Assembly: GCA_900114405.1 (NCBI GenBank)
Contig: FOSY01000001.1
Location: 306,295-370,294 of the forward strand
DNA length: 64,000 bases
Source: Lachnospiraceae bacterium KH1T2
GTDB lineage: Bacteria > Bacillota > Clostridia > Lachnospirales > Lachnospiraceae
Direction of reading: 5' to 3'
In this document: piece by piece, positions 42,720 through 52,564 of the stretch
Layout: the number at the start of each line of letters is the position of its first letter
Numbering within the stretch: the first letter of the stretch is position 1
Notes under the pieces: model-generated
Told to the model about the DNA's origin: nothing
Databases searched by the model: none
The model's input: the letters and a program-made list of their open reading frames with translations, nothing else
Position numbers and translations under genes: made by a program

Positions 42720-45700
42720 TCTACGTCCTCCCCAAGCTCTTTTTTCATCTCCATTATCACTTCATCTGTACTTCCAAGCTTTCCTACAGCTCTTGCCTTA
42801 TATCCATTCAGCCTCTCATCAAAGAAGCATACATCACGATAAGCGCAGTAATCACAAGTAAGCTGTTTGTCATACTTAACCGGGTACTTAGATACATCAC
42901 CATTCATGATGCTCTCTCTAAATGAATCCGTCTTATGCTTGACGAACTCTGAAAGCACCCTGAATCCATCCTTTTCCAATACTCGCGCTGCAGCCGCAAA
43001 GCTTCCGTCCTTCTTCGTTTCTACCGGAATGACATCCGACTTTCCTGCAAATTCTCTGTCATACAATCTTATAACATCCAAATTACCATTCACTATTCCA
43101 CGAAGCTTAAGCTCTTTACTTATCTTTTTATCTGCATCTTCCTTAGTCGCACTCGGAATATCAGTTTCATTGACTACAGGATCATCAATGTGATAGTAGA
43201 AAATTCCCGCTGTCTCTGCCTCTTTATCCGGAAGCTCTATCTTCTCTATCTCCATGGCAGCGTTCATATATATGACAAGCTGCAGATCAAGCCCATAATA
43301 TATTCTGGAAATATCAAAGTCTTTATTTCCGGATTTATAGTCGATAACCGAAACATAGATCTTATTCCCGTCATCTGCAGTGTCTATACGGTCGATCCTT
43401 CCGGCAAATCCGTCATATGAAAAGTTCTTTTCAAAACCGGTCGTCTTAAATTCGCCCTTCTTAGCCTGTGACGTAAGTACAGACACCGTTCTTCTGAGTA
43501 TCCTCGCCATTCTCGTGATAAAATACTCATTTCTCTTAGAGCTCGTGAGCACTACATTTTCATTTTCTTTCAAAAATCTATCTAAAGCCCGCTTTGCAAG
43601 TTCTTCAGTTTCATTATCCTGAAGATCCGAGAATGTCTTTCCTTCATCCTGTAAGATAGCCGAGCACATTTGCAAAACACCATGCAAAAGCGTACCCATA
43701 TCCTTTCGCTCGAAGCCAAACTCCTCACGTTCTCTAAGTTTCAGACCATATTGTAAAAAGTGCTGATATGCACAGGCTGCATACCTTTCCAATCTTGATG
43801 CTGATGCATTGGAATTATCTCCATACAAGGCTTTTGCCGCAGCTTTTGATATAGGATCTGCCCTATAATCAAAAAATGCCGCATCCATCATAAGCTTCAA
43901 CGCCCGCGCATATCCACTTTCATTCTTAAAGAATCTATATATCTCTTCTGTTCGTTCATTAGGCTCTTCCTCAAAGCCCTTTCCAAGTATTCGCATCGCA
44001 TCTTCTGATGTCAGTATCCCTTCCAGCGAATCTTCTGAATATTTCTGTGTTTCAAGCTTAGGAAACAGCTTTTTCACAACATTCAAAAAAAATGAAACTC
44101 TCTTTGCCTTACCACCAAGATCAGTCTCAGAATAGCTCAGATACAGCTGTTCTTTAGGCTTTGTGATGTTCATGTAAAAATAGAGTTTTTCTTCACCTAT
44201 CTTCTCAGATGCAGTAGGAGACAGTTTTATATTCTGCTTTTTAAGAAATTCTCTGTCAAAATCCGAGAGAATTCCTGAACCCTTATTTTCATGAGGAATA
44301 AGCGACTCATTAAGCCCTAAAAAGAAGAGTACTTTTATATCACCAAGTCGGCTTCGCGTCATATCTCCCGCATTCAGCGTATCCAGTCCCGGAGGTATTA
44401 TTCCAACCCTTATTTCATCAAAACCTGCGTTCAATGTTTCAAGGTACTCCTTAAGCGTCATCTTTTCGTCAGGTATAAGATTTTCGATCCTTTCAAAAAG
44501 TTCAGCTATCTTTTCATATATCTGCTTGTATTCAGCACTTTTTTCAGGAAGCCCTTTTTCCGCAAATTCCTCGCATCTGGCTTCGAGTCTTTCTTTTATA
44601 CACTCGCGTTCTGCAAATTCCCTGAGAACTCTCGTATATTCTCCAGCTGTGACACCTCTCTTTTTCATCACTTCATCCAGCGGGTCAAAGAGCTCAGCTA
44701 TCCTTTCCCTGATCTTATTCAGCTTCTCAAGATCTTCTTCTGATACCTCTTTAGTATGGTATACCCACGGCATCCTGTATTTTTTTCTTCCGCGGATATT
44801 CATCGCCCTGACATAATTCTCTGTTTTATCTATCTCGTCATTTGTAAACTCTGTGAGCCCTGTCCTTAGAAAGTGAAACACCGTTTCATAGCTGTAATTT
44901 TCTGCTTCGACACCCAATGCCGCACGTATCATTTCAACAAATGGATTAAGTGTTACAGCATTTGTTTCATCTACAAACAACGGAATTTTAAACCTTGCCG
45001 CTTCTCTTCGAAGAAGTGATGCATAAGTTCCTGTATCTGAAAGTACAACTCCGATCTCACGATATCTAAGATCTGAACTATGCATTATCTCAACTATCTT
45101 ACGGCATACCGAGCGCACTTCTTCCGCAGGTGTAGAGCACACCGTCACATGTATGTGCTCAGGCTTCTCCTCATATACTGCCGGCTTTTTCCTAAAGATC
45201 TTTTCTTCAAGAAAGCTAAGATCTTTCTTCCCTTTAAGCCTCAATGAGCCATTATCATAAAGTCTTTCTGTCTCAACACTCCAGCCGCACTCTTCCGCAA
45301 GCCTTCTAAGCTCTGCAATAGAAACTACCGACATATTAAAAAAGTCTCCATCGCTTCCGTCATAATCCAGAGCAACCGTGATATCCTCGGCATAGTTCAT
45401 GAGCATCCTTATAAATCTATACTGTATAGGCGTAAAGCCCGTATAACTGTCGAAATATATCGATGCACCTTTTATGAATCGAGAACGCTCTGCCGAGCGG
45501 ATCGCAAGGTCAAGAAGTTCCTCTTTCGTAATATATTTTGTGCCGAGCTCCTCTCTGAAAGCGCGGTAAAGCACAGAAATATCTTCTAATTTTGTTGAAA
45601 GATATCTCTGCAGACCATCTTCTGCGGCCGCTGTACATATCACATCACTATTTATGTCATATTGGATAAATTCAGAGATTACAGACTTGATCTCGCTGAT

Positions 45701-46057
45701 ATACCCCTGCTTTCTTAAATGCTTTCCAAGGATTTTCAATTCCTCAGCATGCTTTGAAGCAACTCTTCGTAATATAAGATTCTTACCTGTATCGTCAAGC
45801 AGCTCTCTTGTGTCCCCTCCGGCACTGTCAAAGATCCTATGTGCAAATCTTGCAAAGCCCAAAACATCTATATTTAATATTCCGCCGCCTTTTGTTCTTT
45901 CGATAAAATCAGCAGTCACAGCATGCGATGTCTGTTCCGGAACAACAACTATCACATTCTTTCTTAAATTTTCCGAAGCTCTGGCGATTGCATCGCGGTA
46001 AACAGTTTCAGTTTTACCGCTTCCGCTCGGTCCCAGAATCAATTTCAGAATTCCCAT
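42716..46057 (-). CDS. addB: ATP-dependent helicase/nuclease subunit B
   Basis: AddB is the second nuclease and Chi-reading subunit of AddAB. The 1113-residue protein has an N-terminal Walker A GPSGSGKTETVYRDA, a helicase-like core, and a C-terminal nuclease with VIDYKSGNKDFD. The iron-sulphur cysteines are visible: one in LERYAACAYQHF and three in CDYCAYRDVCFF. The ATG has an AAGGAGAG site within the end of the TVP38 gene, overlapping it by 44 bases. Confidence 0.96.
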   Translation of the reverse strand: MGILKLILGPSGSGKTETVYRDAIARASENLRKNVIVVVPEQTSHAVTADFIERTKGGGILNIDVLGFARFAHRIFDSAGGDTRELLDDTGKNLILRRVASKHAEELKILGKHLRKQGYISEIKSVISEFIQYDINSDVICTAAAEDGLQRYLSTKLEDISVLYRAFREELGTKYITKEELLDLAIRSAERSRFIKGASIYFDSYTGFTPIQYRFIRMLMNYAEDITVALDYDGSDGDFFNMSVVSIAELRRLAEECGWSVETERLYDNGSLRLKGKKDLSFLEEKIFRKKPAVYEEKPEHIHVTVCSTPAEEVRSVCRKIVEIMHSSDLRYREIGVVLSDTGTYASLLRREAARFKIPLFVDETNAVTLNPFVEMIRAALGVEAENYSYETVFHFLRTGLTEFTNDEIDKTENYVRAMNIRGRKKYRMPWVYHTKEVSEEDLEKLNKIRERIAELFDPLDEVMKKRGVTAGEYTRVLREFAERECIKERLEARCEEFAEKGLPEKSAEYKQIYEKIAELFERIENLIPDEKMTLKEYLETLNAGFDEIRVGIIPPGLDTLNAGDMTRSRLGDIKVLFFLGLNESLIPHENKGSGILSDFDREFLKKQNIKLSPTASEKIGEEKLYFYMNITKPKEQLYLSYSETDLGGKAKRVSFFLNVVKKLFPKLETQKYSEDSLEGILTSEDAMRILGKGFEEEPNERTEEIYRFFKNESGYARALKLMMDAAFFDYRADPISKAAAKALYGDNSNASASRLERYAACAYQHFLQYGLKLREREEFGFERKDMGTLLHGVLQMCSAILQDEGKTFSDLQDNETEELAKRALDRFLKENENVVLTSSKRNEYFITRMARILRRTVSVLTSQAKKGEFKTTGFEKNFSYDGFAGRIDRIDTADDGNKIYVSVIDYKSGNKDFDISRIYYGLDLQLVIYMNAAMEIEKIELPDKEAETAGIFYYHIDDPVVNETDIPSATKEDADKKISKELKLRGIVNGNLDVIRLYDREFAGKSDVIPVETKKDGSFAAAARVLEKDGFRVLSEFVKHKTDSFRESIMNGDVSKYPVKYDKQLTCDYCAYRDVCFFDERLNGYKARAVGKLGSTDEVIMEMKKELGEDVE

Positions 46058-46748
46058 CCGTCTTCTCTCCTTTTTTCATCTGCCATTTATTATAAAGCCG
46101 ATTTCCGATTGCTCCAAGTACAATTATCACCAAAGACACTGCAGCAAATATCTCATATTTTCCCGTACCAAGCGCACTTCCGCTCATGGCAGACAATAAT
46201 ATTGACGGAAAACGCGCTGTTGCAGTCAGCACGATCCATAGCATGATCGGCATATCCGTTAATCCTACGGCATAAGAAAGAAGATCCTTCGGTGTTCCGG
46301 GAATCAAGAAAAACAAAAAGATTATTTTTTCAGATTTGGGAGTTGTTGTAAGAAAATTCATGGAATCAATCTCTTTTTCACTAAAAAAAAGCTTCATGAT
46401 CTTCTTCCCGAATTTCCTTCCAAGCAGAAAAGCTATAAGACTGCCAACTGTCATTGACACATCACAAAGAAGCGTACCTCCAAGCGTACCATACGCGTAC
46501 CCAGCCGCTATTTCAAATGGTCCGCCAGGAATTACCGCTATCACGACCTGCATTACGTTTGCCGCAAAAAAAATCAGCAAACCAAAAAGTCCTTTATTCT
46601 CCATAAACGTTCTGAACCTCTGCGGTTCTTTTGCCATATCGATCATCGGCTTCAAAACCTGCCATCCGACTATAGTGAAGAATAAAAGGACTGCTGCTAT
46701 TAAAACAATAGTTATGATTTTTTTATTTAACCCGTTGTTTTTTATCAT
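46014..46748 (-). CDS. TVP38/TMEM64 family membrane protein
   Basis: This 244-residue protein has about six membrane segments and the SNARE-associated/DedA-like core: VVIAVIPGGPFEIAAGYAYG, GSLIAFLLGRKFG, and FLIPGTPKDLLSYAVGL. The last two match the TVP38 signature loops proposed to form re-entrant helices in lipid or ion transport. The C terminus is long and polar. It overlaps the VanZ gene upstream (26 bases) and addB downstream (44 bases), an unusually tight packing. Confidence 0.88.
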   Translation of the reverse strand: MIKNNGLNKKIITIVLIAAVLLFFTIVGWQVLKPMIDMAKEPQRFRTFMENKGLFGLLIFFAANVMQVVIAVIPGGPFEIAAGYAYGTLGGTLLCDVSMTVGSLIAFLLGRKFGKKIMKLFFSEKEIDSMNFLTTTPKSEKIIFLFFLIPGTPKDLLSYAVGLTDMPIMLWIVLTATARFPSILLSAMSGSALGTGKYEIFAAVSLVIIVLGAIGNRLYNKWQMKKGEKTDGNSEIDSGTERKR

Positions 46749-47292
46749 TACCTATCCACTTTGAAATATAAATGAAGAATAAGTATCCCACAATTGCTCC
46801 AAGGGTATTCATAATGATATCATCAAGTTCAAAGTTACCAAGACCTGTAAAATACTGGATCGTCTCAATCACAAGACTCATCACAAATCCTGAAACTGCT
46901 CCAAAATATGGCTTTCTGAATGTCTTAAATCCCTGCGGAAGCAAAAATCCCAGTGGAAGTGTCAATATAAAATTTTCAGCCAGATGGATCAATGTAAGCT
47001 GTGGAAATAGTACTGACATCTGGAAAAATGTGAGATCCATTTCAGAATTATCAAACTGCCCGAAATTTCTATTAAACAAAGTTAATGTAAGCGCAAAATA
47101 TGCGTATAAAGTAAGCGCAAGAAGCCACAGAAACCTACCTGACAGATTATCTTTATCCTCTGTTTTTGTCTTACATATTTTAAGAAGTCCGGGAACAGCT
47201 GCAGCTCCTACCATAGCTGCTCCCGCACCATAATTCACAACGACTGCCAAAAGATCGCTGATAATTGTCGTGAAAATGTACGTATTAACCAT
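46723..47292 (-). CDS. VanZ family membrane protein (second)
   Basis: This 189-residue protein has four or five membrane segments and the VanZ pattern ENFILTLPLGFLLP, SLVIETIQYFTGLG and ELDDIIMNTLGAIVGY. An extra N-terminal helix pair precedes it. A GGAGGG site lies before the ATG. It is the first gene of the VanZ-TVP38-addB-addA-CPBP-DUF6106 run. The 170 bases upstream, beyond nadE, hold a TATACT -10 candidate without a good -35, plus three TTTTGTG words that may be regulatory. Confidence 0.87.
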   Translation of the reverse strand: MVNTYIFTTIISDLLAVVVNYGAGAAMVGAAAVPGLLKICKTKTEDKDNLSGRFLWLLALTLYAYFALTLTLFNRNFGQFDNSEMDLTFFQMSVLFPQLTLIHLAENFILTLPLGFLLPQGFKTFRKPYFGAVSGFVMSLVIETIQYFTGLGNFELDDIIMNTLGAIVGYLFFIYISKWIGNDKKQRVK

Positions 47293-47470
47293 AATAAATC
47301 CCTCCGGTATACATTTCTCGAACTCAAGCGCTTTAATCTGCTCAAACGAGACAATACACTAATGTTAGGGTAACAGTATACCGAAGTATTCATAAGTTAA
47401 TGTTAATATTTTGTGATCATTTTGTGTTTTGTGCACACTTTGCATCGTCATGTATACAAACCATTTTGAT

Positions 47471-49390
47471 TCAATCCAGCTTGTCAAGGTCCTCCAGCCA
47501 GAGCCTTGAAACTGCATCCGACGGCATTCTCAGATCACCACGAGGTGAAAGTGCTATCGTACCGACCTTAGGGCTGTCCGGCAGACATGAGCGCTTAAAC
47601 TGCTGTGTAAAGAACCTTCTGTAAAATGTCTTAAGCCATTTAAGGATCGTCTCCTCAGAATAAATCCCCTCGAACGTAAATTTAGCAAGCCTGTATATCT
47701 TAGAAGGCTTAAAACCAAATCTCAAGACATAGTACAGGAAATAATCGTGCAGTTCGTACGGTCCTACAAGATCTTCTGTCTGCTGTGCGATCTCACCGTC
47801 CTTTGTCGGAGGAAGAAGCTCCGGACTTACAGGTGTGTCGAGAACATCAAGCAGAACATTTTTAAGAATTTCATCTCCACATGTATCTGCATAGTACTTG
47901 ACCAAATGACGCACAAGCGTCTTTGGAACTCCGGCGTTTACACCATACATAGACATATGATCGCCGTTGTATGTGGCCCATCCAAGAGCAAGCTCAGACA
48001 TATCGCCCGTACCTATTACAAGGCCGCCATTCTGATTTGCGATATCCATAAGAATTTCTGTTCTCATTCGAGCCTGACTGTTTTCATAAGTTACATCATG
48101 AACATTTTCATCATGCCCTATATCTTCAAAATGCTGACGCACAGCCTTTACTATACTAACCTCACGAAATTCGCATCCAAGAGTCTTTATCAAAGTCACT
48201 GCATTAGTGTATGTACGGTCTGTCGTACCGAATCCGGGCATAGTTACGGCTGTTATCCCTCGTCTGTCAAGTTTAAGACTGTCAAACGCCCTTACTGTCA
48301 CAAGCAGTGCCAATGTAGAATCCAAACCACCGGAAATACCGATCACGGCATGACTTGCATGCACATGGTCAAGTCTCTTTTTAAGTCCCATTGCCTGAAT
48401 TCCAAGTACCTCATCACATCTTCTGTCTCGTGACTCGGCATCATCCGGAACAAATGGGAATCTTACCGGCTTATATGAAAGCCTGGTCTCTTCTGCATCG
48501 AGCTTAAAAGGAATCCTTAAATAATCTTCTTCACCACTCATGACAAAAGTATTCTGCCTGCGGCGATCCGCACATAACCTTTCCACATCGATATCAGCAT
48601 AGGTTATCTCGTTGTGAAAAAGCTTTGACTGCGCAAGTATCGTACCATTTTGAGCGATAATATTATGACCGCCGAAAACAAGGTCCTGACTTGATTCGCC
48701 CTCACCTGCAGACGCATAAACATAAGCTGACATCTGTCTTGCAGAAAGCGCAGAGACCAGAGTTCTTCTAAAGTCATCTTTGCCTATCACTTCATCACTT
48801 GCAGAAAGGTTAACTATCAGATCAGCTCCCGCTGCCGCAGCTCCCATAGAAGGCGGAGTAAGTACCCATCCATCTTCACATATTTCTGCAGCAACCTTTA
48901 ATGACCTTGGTTCAGAACTATTCTCTAAAATAATATTTGTACCAAAGGGTGTTTCCATTCCATTAAAATCTATTATTTTAGGTACTGAATTTCCCTCAGT
49001 AAAGTGCCTCTTTTCATAAAATTCTGAATAATTCGGCAGATATGTCTTAGGGATTATAGCAAGCACAAGTCCTCTATGTAATGCTGCAGCTACGTTGTAA
49101 AGCTTCCCATCCAGCTCAAATGGAAGTCCTACAAATACAAGCGAGTCAAAATTAGCTGTAAAATCCGCCAGATTTTTTAATTCCTCCCTGCACGCATCGA
49201 TCAATATCTTCTGTTCAAAGAGATCTCCGCAAGTATATCCCGAAAGAGAAAGCTCCGGAAATACGATTATCTTCGCTCCTTTTGCTGCGCATTCTGAAAT
49301 TAAAAGCTCGATCTGCTCTTCATTATATTTTACATCGGCTACTTTGATTCTTGGGGTTGCCGCAGCCACCTTTACGAATCCGTCATTCAT
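47471..49390 (-). CDS. nadE: Glutamine-dependent NAD+ synthetase
   Basis: NadE makes NAD from nicotinate adenine dinucleotide using ammonia from glutamine. The 639-residue protein fuses an N-terminal nitrilase-type amidase (Glu in FPELSLSGY, Lys in AIIPKTYLPNY, Cys in AAEICEDGW) with a C-terminal synthetase (VIGISGGLDSTLALLV, GTGDMSELALGWATYNGD). The start at 49390 has AAAGGA upstream and overlaps the hslO stop by eight bases. An in-frame codon at 49438 lies inside hslO and is not preferred. The gene is coupled to hslO. Confidence 0.96.
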   Translation of the reverse strand: MNDGFVKVAAATPRIKVADVKYNEEQIELLISECAAKGAKIIVFPELSLSGYTCGDLFEQKILIDACREELKNLADFTANFDSLVFVGLPFELDGKLYNVAAALHRGLVLAIIPKTYLPNYSEFYEKRHFTEGNSVPKIIDFNGMETPFGTNIILENSSEPRSLKVAAEICEDGWVLTPPSMGAAAAGADLIVNLSASDEVIGKDDFRRTLVSALSARQMSAYVYASAGEGESSQDLVFGGHNIIAQNGTILAQSKLFHNEITYADIDVERLCADRRRQNTFVMSGEEDYLRIPFKLDAEETRLSYKPVRFPFVPDDAESRDRRCDEVLGIQAMGLKKRLDHVHASHAVIGISGGLDSTLALLVTVRAFDSLKLDRRGITAVTMPGFGTTDRTYTNAVTLIKTLGCEFREVSIVKAVRQHFEDIGHDENVHDVTYENSQARMRTEILMDIANQNGGLVIGTGDMSELALGWATYNGDHMSMYGVNAGVPKTLVRHLVKYYADTCGDEILKNVLLDVLDTPVSPELLPPTKDGEIAQQTEDLVGPYELHDYFLYYVLRFGFKPSKIYRLAKFTFEGIYSEETILKWLKTFYRRFFTQQFKRSCLPDSPKVGTIALSPRGDLRMPSDAVSRLWLEDLDKLD

Positions 49391-50282
49391 TGATCTTTCC
49401 TTTCTGCTTTGCAGATGCAAGCAGTACCTTAAGTTCATCTACTGTAAAGTGATATGCCTTATTACAGAACTGACACTTGACTTCGATAGTCTCTCCATCA
49501 TCGATCATGCTCTGCATCTCCTTTTCACCTGTACTTATGAGCACCTTTGAAACCTTTGCAACACTGCAGTCGCAGTTAAACTGTGTAGGCTGCTGCTCAT
49601 ATATTTCAGGATCAAGTCCATTGAGAACAATATTTATAATGTCTTCCGGTGTCTTACCTTCCTTAAGAAGATCTGTTACCGAAGAAATATTTTTAAGATT
49701 ATTCTCAATTATAGTGATAGTCTCATCAGAGCAACCCGGCATGATCTGAACAATAAATCCGCCTGCTTCACGTACTGTATTTTCATGCGACATAAGTACA
49801 CCAAGTCCTACAGACGAAGGAGTCTGCTCACTTGTTGCAAAATAGTATGTAAGGTCGTCTCCGATCTCACCAGTTCTAAGCTGACAGTTTCCGACATAAG
49901 GTTCTTTTAAGCCCATGTCTTTGATAACCTGAAGATTTCCATGGCCGATTGCTCCGCCAACATCAAGCTTATGATCTGTCTCTCTTGCATGAAGCATTAC
50001 CTGAGGCTCAATGGCATAACCCTTAACGTCGCCGTTGGCTTTAGCTGTCACCGTAAGCCCTACAGCCGGACCATCTCCACGTATCTGCAATGTAAGCACA
50101 TCATCTCCCTGAAGCATGTAACCCATCATGGAACCGGCTGTAAGAAGACGTCCAAGCGCAGCTGTGATAACAGGGCTTGTATTATGATGCTCTCTCGCTG
50201 CCTCTACCGTATTTCTTGTTGTTGCCGCAAAAGCACGCACTTCGCCATTCCTAGAAGCCGCACGTACTACATAATCTTTCAT
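49383..50282 (-). CDS. hslO: Redox-regulated chaperone Hsp33
   Basis: Hsp33 is activated by oxidation to hold unfolding proteins. The 299-residue product has the N-terminal binding domain (GRLLTAGSMMGYML, LTLQIRGDGPAVG) and the C-terminal zinc centre with CDCSVAKV and CQFCNKAYHF, the CxC and CxxC pairs. It has its own promoter (50323-50351). Its stop overlaps the start of nadE. Confidence 0.96.
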   Translation of the reverse strand: MKDYVVRAASRNGEVRAFAATTRNTVEAAREHHNTSPVITAALGRLLTAGSMMGYMLQGDDVLTLQIRGDGPAVGLTVTAKANGDVKGYAIEPQVMLHARETDHKLDVGGAIGHGNLQVIKDMGLKEPYVGNCQLRTGEIGDDLTYYFATSEQTPSSVGLGVLMSHENTVREAGGFIVQIMPGCSDETITIIENNLKNISSVTDLLKEGKTPEDIINIVLNGLDPEIYEQQPTQFNCDCSVAKVSKVLISTGEKEMQSMIDDGETIEVKCQFCNKAYHFTVDELKVLLASAKQKGKINE

Positions 50283-50322
50283 ATAAAAATCCTTTCAAAA
50301 TTATCTATTCGTATGTTTACAC

Positions 50323-50351
50323 ATTATATAAGAAATACCTAAATCATTCAA
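50323..50351 (-). promoter_or_regulatory. Promoter of hslO-nadE
   Basis: The -35 box TTGAAT (50346-50351) and perfect -10 box TATAAT (50323-50328) are spaced by 17 bases, about 40 bases before the hslO ATG. Confidence 0.75.
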
Positions 50352-50363
50352 TTCTCTAAAACA

Positions 50364-50397
50364 AAATCGGACAGCGTTTGTACCCGCTGTCCGATTT
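50364..50397 (-). terminator. Terminator of the secreted protein gene
   Basis: A perfect 13-bp stem AAATCGGACAGCG / CGCTGTCCGATTT with an 8-base loop is followed on the minus strand by TGTTTTAG after the last stem T. It lies 43 bases beyond the stop and just ahead of the hslO promoter. Confidence 0.85.
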
Positions 50398-50440
50398 CCA
50401 CAAAGAGAGGTTATTTACTGTTTCCCTGAATCAATCTTAA

Positions 50441-52297
50441 TCACTTTGTTGTTACACTTACCTTGATCGTGCCGTGAGCGCATGATCCATTAAATGTAAT
50501 ATATCCTGTAGATGAATCATAAGTGAAATCTTTCTTTACATTGATCTTTCTGGCCTTCCGTACTCTGATTTTTTTAGAATTAAACTTGTATCCATTAGGA
50601 ACGATGGCGCTTACCTTCTTAATTTCACCCTTCTTCATCTTTACAAGCATCTGACCTTCTTTTTCAAACTGCTTTGACCAAAGAGCTGTCTCAGAAGCTT
50701 CGATAGGTCTAATGGTTACTTTAGAAAGTTCTTTACCTGCAATAGCTTTATTTGTTACTGCATCAAGACCTGTGATACGCTTAAGTGTTACAGTTACACT
50801 TGAGCCTACTTTCTTATCGCCAGTTGTCTTAATCTTAACAAGATTTAGATCGATTTCTTTACCGTCAAGAGTTATTCCCTCAAGGATATCTGTAGCCTTG
50901 ATCTTTCTTCCTGTATATGCAGGTGTTGTATTAAGATCAATTTTAATTATATGACCATTTTCAGAAATTGATGTTGAAGATACTGTATCAAGTTCCTTTA
51001 CAACAAGTGCATAGTACTCATCATAATCAGCTTTTGCTGTATACTTTGAAGAGTCAAGCTGAAGTGTTGCACCAGGTGCTACTTCCGGAAGATCCGGATC
51101 TGCAGTCCAATACTCTCCATAGGTTGCTACTTTAGATGTAAGTCCTACCCACTTAACTGCCTGATATCCCTTTGCAACAGCATAAGGAGCTGTTACCTTG
51201 AAACCTCCTGCAGCATTTGCTGTCTTGTTCATTGAAACACCAGAAACTGCATCATTATCGATAAATGTACATTTTTCATAACCTATTGGTTCATATGTTC
51301 CATCACCATTGTCAGCAACTATATAACCATAGCTATGGTCATAGTCAGACATACTATTACCACCAAACCAAACGTTTACAGTACCTTCTGATTCGATCTC
51401 ACCTGTAAATACATATGTAGAAAGGTGTGAAAGTGTCATATCCATTACTGCTGCATCGCTTGAGTTATTTCCTACATACTCAGGGAGTTTTACATCTTCT
51501 GCCTCTGTATCTACACAATATGCAAAAGCCTTGCCCTTACCGAGCTTAGAAACCTCATCTACTTCGATATCAACAGAAACGTCGATTGTATTATCACCAA
51601 ATTTAACTTCTCCAATATCTGATGTAATACTGATATCAAATACCTGTGCCTTAGATGTTGTCGGCACGATTGGGAAATTCTTTGATATACTATCCTTTGA
51701 CTCTGGCTTAGATTCTGCAGTGATCTTTACATTATCAGCCTGACCTGTGCTAAGCATGTATTCAAGAAGATTTTTAGGAATTGTTAACTTTACACCATCC
51801 AGCTGAACAATCGTTTCTTTCTTCTCAGCCGCTTTACGAATATCATCAGAATCTAACTTAGCTTCTTTTTCATCACTAAAATCAAAATACTCTGTATCTT
51901 CTTCAATGATTGCCCATGTCTGTGTAGCAGTACCTGTATATTTTCCTGTACCTTCTATTTCAAGTTTATAAGTGTTAATAGCTGTTCCTTTATCAGAATT
52001 ATTTACTATCTTATAATCTGTACCCTTGGTAAGTTCTGTATCTCCGAGTGTTACAGAATCTATAGATACTGTCTGCTCTTTTCCTGTATATACAAGATTA
52101 GATGATACAAGTTTGATTTTAGCTGCCGAAATACTAGTCGAAATATTATCGGACTGACCCTTATCAGAATCTGACTGAGTATCTACGGTTTTTGTAGCAG
52201 CGCCCTCTACTGCCCTTGTTTTTGCAAATACTCCACTATTCAAAGTGAAGACCATCGAAACAGCCAATAGCAATGCCAACGTCTTTCTCTTCTTCAT
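50441..52297 (-). CDS. Secreted Ig-like-domain protein, unknown function
   Basis: This 618-residue protein has a clear signal peptide (KKRKTLALLLAVSMVFTL, cleavage near VFA-K at about residue 26). A Ser/Asp-rich linker follows, then a bacterial Ig-like segment at about residues 60-130 (VYTGKEQTVSI, KYTGTATQTWAI). The rest is mostly beta-rich sequence without an enzyme motif. There is no LPxTG sorting signal or C-terminal membrane segment, so it is probably released or held non-covalently. Start and stop are isolated by a promoter and a terminator. The promoter spacer has a G8 tract (52388-52395), suggesting on-off switching. Confidence 0.75.
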   Translation of the reverse strand: MKKRKTLALLLAVSMVFTLNSGVFAKTRAVEGAATKTVDTQSDSDKGQSDNISTSISAAKIKLVSSNLVYTGKEQTVSIDSVTLGDTELTKGTDYKIVNNSDKGTAINTYKLEIEGTGKYTGTATQTWAIIEEDTEYFDFSDEKEAKLDSDDIRKAAEKKETIVQLDGVKLTIPKNLLEYMLSTGQADNVKITAESKPESKDSISKNFPIVPTTSKAQVFDISITSDIGEVKFGDNTIDVSVDIEVDEVSKLGKGKAFAYCVDTEAEDVKLPEYVGNNSSDAAVMDMTLSHLSTYVFTGEIESEGTVNVWFGGNSMSDYDHSYGYIVADNGDGTYEPIGYEKCTFIDNDAVSGVSMNKTANAAGGFKVTAPYAVAKGYQAVKWVGLTSKVATYGEYWTADPDLPEVAPGATLQLDSSKYTAKADYDEYYALVVKELDTVSSTSISENGHIIKIDLNTTPAYTGRKIKATDILEGITLDGKEIDLNLVKIKTTGDKKVGSSVTVTLKRITGLDAVTNKAIAGKELSKVTIRPIEASETALWSKQFEKEGQMLVKMKKGEIKKVSAIVPNGYKFNSKKIRVRKARKINVKKDFTYDSSTGYITFNGSCAHGTIKVSVTTK

Positions 52298-52379
52298 AAT
52301 TTCTTCCTTTCTCTCTCTAAGGATAAAATTTTTACTATTCTAAGAGCCACCTCTCAAAGCTCTTATAAAATCTATTTGC

Positions 52380-52410
52380 ATTATATACCCCCCCCGAATT
52401 GTGTTTGCAA
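52380..52410 (-). promoter_or_regulatory. Promoter of the secreted protein with a G8 tract in the spacer
   Basis: The -10 box TATAAT (52380-52385) is perfect, and a -35-like TTGCAA lies at 52405-52410. The spacer is 19 bases and contains eight consecutive G residues on the minus strand (52388-52395). Loss of two G residues would give the ideal 17. The leader also carries a TAAGAGC/GCTCTTA hairpin (52341-52365). Confidence 0.6.
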
Positions 52411-52507
52411 TATATCAATATTATGTTCACAATTTAGTCCAATTTGTTACATTTTCTTAAATTGTCTACACCATTTTGTAGGCATATTATGTTCGATTTT
52501 TTAAACA

Positions 52508-52543
52508 ACAAAAAAAACGTGTTTGGATCACTCCAAACACGTT
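52508..52543 (-). terminator. Terminator of the first tRNA-Arg
   Basis: A perfect 12-bp stem AACGTGTTTGGA / TCCAAACACGTT with a 4-base loop is followed by a run of T residues on the minus strand. It lies about 20 bases beyond the tRNA 3' end. Confidence 0.9.
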
Positions 52544-52564
52544 CAAGTAACTTTTTAAGAGATA

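Noticed and set aside
47747..48433. Plus-strand open frame of 228 codons
   Set aside because: It is antisense to nadE, whose domains and catalytic motifs are intact on the minus strand.
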